Below are positions 1 through 6,238 of a stretch of DNA of 64,000 nt, piece after piece. Every line of letters begins with the position of its first letter. Position 1 is the stretch's first letter. This DNA comes from Rothia sp. HMSC078H08. Its GTDB lineage: Bacteria > Actinomycetota > Actinomycetes > Actinomycetales > Micrococcaceae. The stretch lies in NCBI RefSeq assembly GCF_001808955.1, contig NZ_KV795243.1:1-64000 (forward strand). The letters are read 5' to 3'. Both the position numbers and the translations under genes were made by a program. The notes below the pieces were generated by a model that saw only the letters and a program-made list of their open reading frames with translations, made no database searches and was not told where the DNA came from.

Positions 1-121
1 GTGGGTGTGTGGTGGAGCAAGGAACCTACCGGGACCTAACGACCGACCCTACATCACGCTTCAGGAAGCTCTTCGCCTCCCAACTGGAGGGGAAATAACC
101 CCGCAACATACCCACACAACG

Positions 122-135
122 TAGAGTTAAAAGCA
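122..135 (+). promoter_or_regulatory. -10 box of a probable leaderless promoter
   Basis: TAGAGT (122-127) lies 7 nt before the ATG at 135 and there is no purine-rich ribosome-binding site in between. That spacing puts the transcription start on or next to the start codon, as in leaderless actinobacterial mRNAs. No convincing -35 box is seen. Confidence 0.45.
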
Positions 136-1136
136 TGGAACGTATTGAATCTCCCGTCTACCGCAGGCTCGGCAACTCCGGCCTCGTCGTACCCAGCGTC
201 GGCATCGGCTGCAACAACCTCGGCCGCCCCGGCACCCCCACCCGCACCCAAGAAGGCACCAACGAAGTCATCGCCGCCGCAGTCGACGCCGGCATCAGCT
301 TCTTCGACATCGCCGACCTCTACGGCGCCGAACCCGGCCTCTCAGAAACCATGTTCGGCACCGCCCTCACCCAGCTCGGCCTCGACCGCGACGAACTGAC
401 CATCGTCACCAAATTCGGTCTGCCCGTCGGCGACCTCAACGGCAACGACCGCAACGCTCGCGGATCCCGCCGCTACATCATGCGCGCCGTCGAAGGTTCC
501 CTCCGCCGCCTCGGCACCGACTACATCGACCTGTACTTCTACCACAGCCCCGACCCCAACACCCCCATTGAAGAAACCCTCAGCGCCCTCGACCAGCTCG
601 TACGCGACGGCAAAGTCCGCTACCTGGGCCACTCCAACTTCTCCGGCTGGCAGCTCGCCCACGCCGAACACTGCGCCCACGAACTCGGCACCGAACGGTT
701 CATCGTCGCTGAAAACCACTACAACCTGCTCGACCGCCGCGCAGAACTCGAAATCCTGCCCGCCGCACGGCACTTCGGCATGGGTGTGCTGCCGTACTTC
801 CCACTCGCTAACGGCCTGCTGACCGGCAAGTACCGCCGCGACAACATTCCCGCCGGTTCGCGCCTGTCCCACTCCAAGAAGAACGTGCTCGACGCCGCCA
901 ACTGGGACCAGCTCGAAGCCTTCCACAGCTTCTGCACCGAACGCGGCATCACCGAGGTGCAGGCGGCGTTCTCCTGGCTCGCGCAGCAGTCGCCGGTCAC
1001 CTCCGTCATTGCCGGTGCAACCAGCGCCGAACAGGTGCGCGCCAACGCACAGGCGGCATGCCTGCGCTTCGACGCTGAGGACCTCGCCGCCCTGGACGCC
1101 ATCTTCCCCGCACCCGAGAAGATCGCGCTGTTCTAA
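135..1136 (+). CDS. Aldo/keto reductase
   Basis: A 333-residue cytosolic NADPH-dependent oxidoreductase of the aldo/keto reductase (AKR) superfamily, of the usual length for a single TIM barrel. It opens with YRRLGNSGLVVPSVGIG, typical of the YghZ/Kv-beta-like branch. The expected Asp/Tyr pair sits in FDIADLYG, the Lys region in VTKFGLP, and HSNFSGWQ follows. The C-terminal VIAGATSAEQVRANAQA block is the usual NADP-phosphate binding segment. Physiological substrate cannot be told from sequence; carbonyl detoxification is the generic guess. The gene stands alone, and its start codon appears leaderless (-10 TAGAGT 7 nt upstream). The first 120 bases of the window hold no other gene that I can support. 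Confidence 0.9.
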   Translation: MERIESPVYRRLGNSGLVVPSVGIGCNNLGRPGTPTRTQEGTNEVIAAAVDAGISFFDIADLYGAEPGLSETMFGTALTQLGLDRDELTIVTKFGLPVGDLNGNDRNARGSRRYIMRAVEGSLRRLGTDYIDLYFYHSPDPNTPIEETLSALDQLVRDGKVRYLGHSNFSGWQLAHAEHCAHELGTERFIVAENHYNLLDRRAELEILPAARHFGMGVLPYFPLANGLLTGKYRRDNIPAGSRLSHSKKNVLDAANWDQLEAFHSFCTERGITEVQAAFSWLAQQSPVTSVIAGATSAEQVRANAQAACLRFDAEDLAALDAIFPAPEKIALF

Positions 1137-1252
1137 ACGGTGCTCCTTCTTAAAGGGGCACTCATGCGGTCGCATATGTTGGCCGTAATATACGCTGAAA
1201 AATGTCCGTGGTGAGAAATAAATATCACCCGCCGAACGTTTTCGCTAGGATT

Positions 1253-1286
1253 AGGTGAGGTGCGTCTAACCTGACGCACCTCACCT
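1253..1286. promoter_or_regulatory. 14-bp perfect inverted repeat, probable operator
   Basis: Arms at 1253-1266 (AGGTGAGGTGCGTC) and 1273-1286 are perfectly complementary around a 6-nt loop. The element directly follows a likely -10 box TAGGAT (1246-1251), so it would occupy the start of the transcript of the downstream MFS gene. No U-tract follows, so an operator or a 5' leader hairpin is more likely than a terminator. Confidence 0.55.
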
Positions 1287-1360
1287 TACCTATGTACCCA
1301 CCCCTGCCGCCTGGAACCAACCCGGCGCAACCACCCGCCACCGGCACATCAAAGGACACC

Positions 1361-2803
1361 ATGAGCGCACAGAGCACCGCCTCCACCCTGCCCCCTCTGG
1401 GCACCGGGAAGCACAGTCGATACCTCGGCATTATTGCACTCATCGCCACCTTCGGCGGTCTGCTCTTCGGCTACGACACCGGAGTGATCAACGGCGCGCT
1501 CGAACCCATGAGCCGCGAACTCGGCATGGACTCCACCGCCCAAGGCTGGGTCACCGGATCGCTCGCCTTCGCCGCCGCTATCGGCGCACTCGGATGCGGC
1601 CGCATCTCTGACCGGTTCGGCCGCCGAACCACCATCATTGGGCTCTCCACCATCTTCTTCATTGGTGCCCTGACCTGCGTGTTTGCACCCAATGTCGCCG
1701 TACTCATCACCGGACGCACCCTGCTCGGCCTGGCGGTCGGCGGCGCCTCCGCCGTAGTGCCCGTATTCCTCGCAGAGCTCGCACCCTACGAAATTCGAGG
1801 CTCCCTCTCCGGCCGCAACGAGCTCATGGTCGTGGGCGGTCAGCTTGCCGCGTTCATCGTGAACGCCCTCATCGGCAACGTATGGGGCGAACACGACGGC
1901 GTGTGGCGCTGGATGTTCGCCATCTGCACCCTGCCCGCCATCGGCCTGTTCATCGGTATGCTGCGAGTGCCCGAGTCGCCGCGCTGGCTGCTGCGCGTCG
2001 GCAAGCGTGAACAGGCTCTTGAGGTTATGAAGCGCATCCGCTCCGCCGAGCGTGCTGAGGCTGAGATTGCCGATATTGAGCGCACCCTTCAGGCGGAAAC
2101 CAGCTCCCAGAACGATGCGGCAGCTAAGGAAAGCGTGGGCGTGCGCGGCTGGTTCGTGCGCATCCTGCTCGTCGGTATTCTGGTCGGCGCGGGCCAGCAG
2201 CTGACCGGCATCAACTCGATTATGTACTACGGCATTAAGGTGCTCAAGGAAGCTGGTTTCAGCGAATCTGCGGCGCTCATTGCGAATATTGCGCCGGGTA
2301 CGATTGCGGTGCTCGGCTCCATCCTGTCGCTACGCCTGATGGAGCGTGTACCGCGCCGCGTCATGGTCATTACCGGCTATAGCTCGACCGCGTTTTTCCA
2401 CGTGCTGATTGCGGGCGCATCCATGCTGCTACCCGCCGATAATGCGGCGCGCCCCTGGATTCTGCTGGTGCTCATCGTCTGCTTTGTGGGCGCGATGCAG
2501 ACCTGCCTGAACGTGTCCACGTGGGTGATTATGAGTGAGCTGTTCCCTCTGCGTGTGCGTGCGGCGGGTATGGGCATTTCGGCGTTTAGCGGCTGGATGA
2601 TGAACGGTGTGCTGTCGCTGGCGTTCCCCGTGATTCTGGGTGCGGTCGGTCTGACCGGCTCCTTCATCGGCTTTGCCGTGGTGAACGTGATCATTGCGCT
2701 GCTGATGTTCCGCAACCTGCCGGAGACTCGCGGCGTGAGCCTGGAGCAGGTGGAGCGCGGCGTGATGGACGGTAGCATCTACCCCTCCGCGCGCAAGCGC
2801 TAG
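1361..2803 (+). CDS. Sugar porter family MFS transporter
   Basis: A 480-residue, 12-segment inner-membrane transporter of the major facilitator superfamily, sugar porter family. Signatures visible are GRISDRFGRRTT after TM2, the PESPRWLLRVGK motif before the central loop, QQLTGINSIMYYG in TM7 and the terminal PETRGVSLEQVE. These indicate proton-coupled sugar or polyol uptake; the exact sugar is not predictable. I chose the ATG at 1361 because AAAGGA (1351-1356) is well placed before it; an upstream in-frame ATG at 1292 would run through the inverted repeat region and has no ribosome-binding site. Transcription probably begins near 1258. A strong terminator follows the stop codon. Confidence 0.92.
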   Translation: MSAQSTASTLPPLGTGKHSRYLGIIALIATFGGLLFGYDTGVINGALEPMSRELGMDSTAQGWVTGSLAFAAAIGALGCGRISDRFGRRTTIIGLSTIFFIGALTCVFAPNVAVLITGRTLLGLAVGGASAVVPVFLAELAPYEIRGSLSGRNELMVVGGQLAAFIVNALIGNVWGEHDGVWRWMFAICTLPAIGLFIGMLRVPESPRWLLRVGKREQALEVMKRIRSAERAEAEIADIERTLQAETSSQNDAAAKESVGVRGWFVRILLVGILVGAGQQLTGINSIMYYGIKVLKEAGFSESAALIANIAPGTIAVLGSILSLRLMERVPRRVMVITGYSSTAFFHVLIAGASMLLPADNAARPWILLVLIVCFVGAMQTCLNVSTWVIMSELFPLRVRAAGMGISAFSGWMMNGVLSLAFPVILGAVGLTGSFIGFAVVNVIIALLMFRNLPETRGVSLEQVERGVMDGSIYPSARKR

Positions 2804-2829
2804 ACCCGGCGGGTTTTTAGGCAAGAATG

Positions 2830-2868
2830 AGGCGGGCGGCCCCCCCCCGGTGGAGGTGCCGCCCGCCT
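2830..2868. terminator. Bidirectional terminator between MFS and antitoxin genes
   Basis: An 11-bp perfect stem (2830-2840 with 2858-2868) separates the convergent MFS gene and the antitoxin gene. Its loop contains a run of C. Confidence 0.7.
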
Positions 2869-2887
2869 TGCAATATGCGTTGAATGA

Positions 2888-3181
2888 CTAGTCTGCAGGG
2901 TTCTCTGCAGGGTTCTCTTCAAGGAACTCGTCGAGGCCGATGCGGTAGCCGTCATCTTCGGTGCGTGCCTTACGAAGAGCCTCAATGTCGAGGAGCTCTT
3001 CGTACTCTTCCAGCAGCTTCAAATCTTCGTAGGAGATGAGCGCGGCAACAGTCTTACCATTGCGGCTGATGAGGGGACGTTCGCCGGAGAACACGGCTTC
3101 GTTGACTTTGGTTCCGAGGTTGTCGCGGAGTTCTTTAAGAGTCGTGACATTGGAACGAGTCCGGTGAGTGGTAACAGTCAT
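2888..3181 (-). CDS. Type II antitoxin, Phd/YefM family
   Basis: A 97-residue protein with the N-terminal Phd/YefM fold: TTLKELRDNLGTKVNEAVFSGE, then PLISRNGKTVAALISYEDLKLLEE. It would bind DNA as a dimer through the N-terminal half and neutralise a RelE/YoeB toxin through its acidic C-terminal tail (residues 60-97, ending EENPAENPAD). A good ribosome-binding site (GAAAGG) precedes the ATG. Normally the toxin gene follows on the same strand; here nothing follows, and the only toxin-like sequence is a truncated RelE fragment reading the opposite way from beside its start codon. It is therefore either an orphan antitoxin or acts on a toxin elsewhere. Confidence 0.85.
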   Translation of the reverse strand: MTVTTHRTRSNVTTLKELRDNLGTKVNEAVFSGERPLISRNGKTVAALISYEDLKLLEEYEELLDIEALRKARTEDDGYRIGLDEFLEENPAENPAD

Positions 3182-3235
3182 GACTGGTTCCTTTCTGGGG
3201 TTTGTCCGTTAGCTCCGAGGATAGTTCCTGTGCAG

Positions 3236-3379
3236 GTTCTATTCAAGGGGCCGCAGTGCGAAGAAGGGTACAGGGCACGAGTAGGGAATTACCGCATTCT
3301 GTACACCATTGATAACGGGGCGGTTGTTGTTGAAGTTTTCCGAGTCGGGCATCGGCGAGAAGTCTACCGCGGCCTATAG
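3236..3379 (+). pseudogene. RelE-family toxin, C-terminal remnant
   Basis: About 45 codons give KGPQCEEGYRARVGNYRIL, then YTIDNGAVVVEVFRVGHRR and EVYRGL. This is the C-terminal half of a RelE/ParE-fold mRNA interferase, including the Arg- and Tyr-rich active-site strands and the terminal HRREVYR. The usual first 40-45 residues are missing. The open frame can be extended to an ATG at 3164, but those codons do not resemble RelE and overlap the antitoxin start on the other strand. It reads away from the antitoxin instead of following it, so an inversion plus truncation is likely. A functional short toxin is unlikely. Confidence 0.7.
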
Positions 3380-3598
3380 AGTGAGTCAGCGTGATGGGTT
3401 GTAGTGCTGCCCCGACCGCGCTGTTCGTTGAATGAGAAGCAAGGAACCCCTACCCTGCGCCACCACCCCTTAAGTGATACGGTCGAAGAACAAGTAATGG
3501 ATTCACGTGCTGAAATGCACGCCCGACCCTGCCCCACGCGCATCGCCCGGACGCCCGCATCCAGCACGCCACAACTCTATAACGAACACGGGTGAACA

Positions 3599-4810
3599 AT
3601 GACTGAGAACGTACACAACGACTGGGACCTCCGAAGCGAAGAGGTCCAGAAGGACCAGGTAGCTGCCTACGACGCAATGCGCCGCCGTTGCCCTGTCGCC
3701 CACGACGAATTCATGGGCTACTCCGTCTTCAAAAACGCCGACGTACAGCACGTACTCGACCACCCCGAAATCTACTCCAACGTCGTCTCCACCCGCCACA
3801 TCGCCGTCCCCAACGGCATGGACGCACCCGAACACACCACCTTCCGCGCCGTCAACGACAAGTACTTCACCCCCGAACGCCTCGAAAAGTTCGCACCCGT
3901 CATCCGCGACGCCGTGAAGGCCCTCATCGCAGAACTGCCCCGCGGCGAAGAGGTAGACGTCATGCAGGGCTTCGGTCAGGCATACGCAATGCGTGTGCAG
4001 AACGCCTTCATGGGCTGGCCCGCATGCCTCGAACAGCCCCTCACCGAATGGATCGAAAAGAACCGCGTCGCCACCCTGCGCCGCGACCGCGAAGAAATCG
4101 CTAAGGTCGCCCTCGAATTCGACGGCTACATCCGCCAGCTCCTCGACGAACGCCGCGAGGACGCTGCCGCCGGCAACCCTAAGGACGTCACCGCCGAACT
4201 GCTCACCGACACCGTGCAGCTGCCCGGCGAAGAACCCCGTACCATGACCGACGAAGAAATCGTCAGCCTCATCCGCAACTGGACCGTGGGTGAGCTGTCC
4301 ACCGTCTCCGCAACCGTGGGTGTATTCGTCAACTTCCTGGCACGCAACCGCGCCGAGCAGGACCGCCTGCGTGCATCCCTCGCCGACGGCAACGCACTCG
4401 ATGACCGCAGCGAAATCGCCCTCGCCGTCGAAGAAATCATGCGACTCGAAGACACCCTCGTCACCAACCGCCGCATCACCACTCAGGACACCGAACTCGG
4501 CGGCCGCACCCTGCCCGCTGGCTCCCGCGTGACCATCAACTGGGCAAGCGCCAACCGCGACGAGGACGCCTTCGAAGACGCCCTCACCTACAACCCGCAC
4601 CGCGACCAGTCCCGCAACCTCGTGTACGGCGACGGCATCCACGTCTGCCCCGGTGCGCCCCTGGCACGCCTGGAACTGCGCATCCTGCTCGAGGAGTTGC
4701 TGCGCGGCACCGAGTCCATTGAGATCGCGGACGAGAGCGAGAAGCCCGCAACCGTGAACGCTGTGTACCCGGTCTCCGGCTACTCGGTCGTGCGCGCCAT
4801 CTTCAACTAG
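3599..4810 (+). CDS. Cytochrome P450
   Basis: A 403-residue soluble class I P450. The haem-thiolate loop is VYGDGIHVCPGAPLARLE with Cys350 as axial ligand; the usual first Phe is replaced by Tyr. The K-helix ExxR pair is Glu279/Arg282. The I-helix reads NWTVGELSTVSATVG (228-241): the usual acid before Thr in the AGxD/ETT motif appears to be Leu233, so proton delivery may differ from the textbook mechanism. No ferredoxin or ferredoxin reductase is encoded nearby, so redox partners must be elsewhere. The substrate is unknown. The ribosome-binding site before the ATG is weak (GGGTGA). A hairpin terminator follows. Confidence 0.93.
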   Translation: MTENVHNDWDLRSEEVQKDQVAAYDAMRRRCPVAHDEFMGYSVFKNADVQHVLDHPEIYSNVVSTRHIAVPNGMDAPEHTTFRAVNDKYFTPERLEKFAPVIRDAVKALIAELPRGEEVDVMQGFGQAYAMRVQNAFMGWPACLEQPLTEWIEKNRVATLRRDREEIAKVALEFDGYIRQLLDERREDAAAGNPKDVTAELLTDTVQLPGEEPRTMTDEEIVSLIRNWTVGELSTVSATVGVFVNFLARNRAEQDRLRASLADGNALDDRSEIALAVEEIMRLEDTLVTNRRITTQDTELGGRTLPAGSRVTINWASANRDEDAFEDALTYNPHRDQSRNLVYGDGIHVCPGAPLARLELRILLEELLRGTESIEIADESEKPATVNAVYPVSGYSVVRAIFN

Positions 4811-4832
4811 GCACGCTCCAGCTCTAAAAAGT

Positions 4833-4872
4833 GCGAGGCGCCGAACCCCGAGAATGGGGGTCGGCGCCTCGC
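4833..4872 (+). terminator. Terminator after P450
   Basis: A 12-bp GC-rich stem (4833-4844 with 4861-4872) extended by a C/G run with one bulged A, directly after the P450 stop codon. The remaining sequence to 4998 is AT-richer and shows no gene. Confidence 0.7.
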
Positions 4873-4998
4873 GCTGTTAAGAGTAAATATAAGAGTGAAT
4901 AGTAGGGGAGCGGTGGCCGGTATCAGCCGCTCACTATAGATAAAACGGAATATTCCCTGACGGCTATATAGCCTAGTGGACTATCCAAAAAGCTGAAT

Positions 4999-5895
4999 TT
5001 AGCGGCCGGAACTCGTTGCCGAAGGCTTCACCGAAGAACCCGCAGAACCGCTCGCAGACGGACGAGCCGAAGCGCTTGCAGATGCCGAGGCGGAAACCTC
5101 CGCCGCCGCGCTCGCCGACTCCTCGGTGGACAGCGGCGTACCGTCCGCATGCACACCAGCCATCGCCGGAGTCACACCATTCACGAAGCTCAACTTCGCC
5201 TGCTTGAACTGGTACTCGGGAGAGCAGGTCAGCTTGTACTTGGTATCCGCCAGCTCGCGAATCGACTTCACATAATTCTGAGTCTCCTCATACGGGGGAA
5301 CACCGCCGTACTTCTCCACAGAACCCGGACCCGCGTTATAACCGGCGAGAACCACATCCTGCAGCTCATCCTCATTGGAGGCGTACTTCACCAAACGAGT
5401 ACGCAACTCACCCAGGTAGCGTGCCTGCGCCGCAATCGCATCGTGCGGGTTCAGAACATTACCGCCATTGCCGAAGCTGTAGTGCCCGCCGCTCCACGCA
5501 TCATCAGTGAACTGTGCAATACCCTTAGCGCCCTGGTGGGACACAACGCCCACACGCCAGTGGCTCTCAGTCTCAATCTGCGCCGCCAGCACGCCGGGGC
5601 GGAAACCCGCCACCTTAGAGCCCTCCTCAAAATCGGATCGGAGAGCCGCCGGAGCATACGAAAGCTCCGTCATACCGCAATAGTCGTCATAGGTGGCCGC
5701 CAGGCCGGCAACACCGCCACCCAAAAGAACCGCAGAGGCAATAATCTGCCAATGCGCAAGTGCCCCGGCGAGAAAGCGAAGCGGGAAAGCTTTACGCTGC
5801 CGAGGGGAAGTCTGTGCGTCCGCCGAAGCGGAGGTGTGGTTGTTGGCGCCCGTAGCGCTGCGCTCGGAAGAGGCGCTCGAAGTGCTATCTGCCAT
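4999..5895 (-). CDS. Membrane-anchored lytic transglycosylase (SLT fold)
   Basis: A 298-residue peptidoglycan-cleaving enzyme. Residues 1-40 are Ser/Ala-rich and cytoplasmic, about 48-68 form one membrane anchor, and about 95-215 form the SLT domain. The motif QIETESHWRVG places the likely catalytic Glu at 110, followed by GAKGIAQF and the substrate-groove motif AGYNAGPGSVEKYGG. The last 50 residues are a Ser/Ala/Pro tail, probably a flexible wall-facing linker. It would cleave the MurNAc-GlcNAc bond during wall remodelling. TAGTCT (5902-5907, minus strand) lies 6 nt before the ATG with no proper ribosome-binding site, so translation is probably leaderless. Confidence 0.88.
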   Translation of the reverse strand: MADSTSSASSERSATGANNHTSASADAQTSPRQRKAFPLRFLAGALAHWQIIASAVLLGGGVAGLAATYDDYCGMTELSYAPAALRSDFEEGSKVAGFRPGVLAAQIETESHWRVGVVSHQGAKGIAQFTDDAWSGGHYSFGNGGNVLNPHDAIAAQARYLGELRTRLVKYASNEDELQDVVLAGYNAGPGSVEKYGGVPPYEETQNYVKSIRELADTKYKLTCSPEYQFKQAKLSFVNGVTPAMAGVHADGTPLSTEESASAAAEVSASASASASARPSASGSAGSSVKPSATSSGR

Positions 5896-6223
5896 TCCTA
5901 TAGACTAGCGCACCATGCCCGCTCCTGGCTAAGAAAAGTTCGCCCATGAGGCTAAAAGCATAGTTCGCCGATGTGCGTGAAGGCTCCTGCTGGGGCGTGT
6001 GCAGGCGTGTGCAGGGGCTCTGGGCTGGCTCTGTATCGGCTCTGTAGGGGCTTGTGCGGGGCAGAAAGACGGCGCCGAAAGGCGGCACAGCAAGACAGCG
6101 CAGAAAGACCCCGCCCGGCGCATCCATTCGCAGGATGCACCGGGCGGGGTCGACCTCTCACGGGGCGCTAGAAGCGCCAGCGTGAGGGTTTAGCGGGCAG
6201 CCACTACTAGCGGTCAGTGACTA
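5896..6223. other. Intergenic region with nirK terminator
   Basis: No gene is supported here. It contains the leaderless promoter of the transglycosylase at its left end, a stretch rich in GTGTGCAGG-like and GGCTCTG-like short repeats (5990-6060), the hairpin at 6107-6151, and at its right end one unit of a tandem repeat that spans the nirK stop codon. Confidence 0.6.
6107..6151 (-). terminator. Terminator after the nitrite reductase gene
   Basis: A 12-bp perfect outer stem (6107-6118 with 6140-6151) and an inner 6-bp stem lie 70 bp past the stop codon of the minus-strand nirK gene. Confidence 0.65.
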
Positions 6224-6238
6224 TTAGCGGTCAGTGAC
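6208..6238 (-). repeat. 17-bp tandem duplication across the nirK stop codon
   Basis: TAGCGGTCAGTGAC occurs at 6208-6221 and again at 6225-6238. The right copy encodes the last residues of NirK (VTDR); the left copy is the same sequence just beyond the stop codon. Confidence 0.85.

Noticed and set aside
1..134. Possible tRNA or end of an upstream gene
   Set aside because: No cloverleaf or TTCGA arm could be made, and no frame with host codon use runs into the window.
3164..3379. Intact 71-residue RelE toxin
   Set aside because: The first third of that frame overlaps the antitoxin start on the other strand and has no RelE similarity; only the C-terminal half is recognisable.
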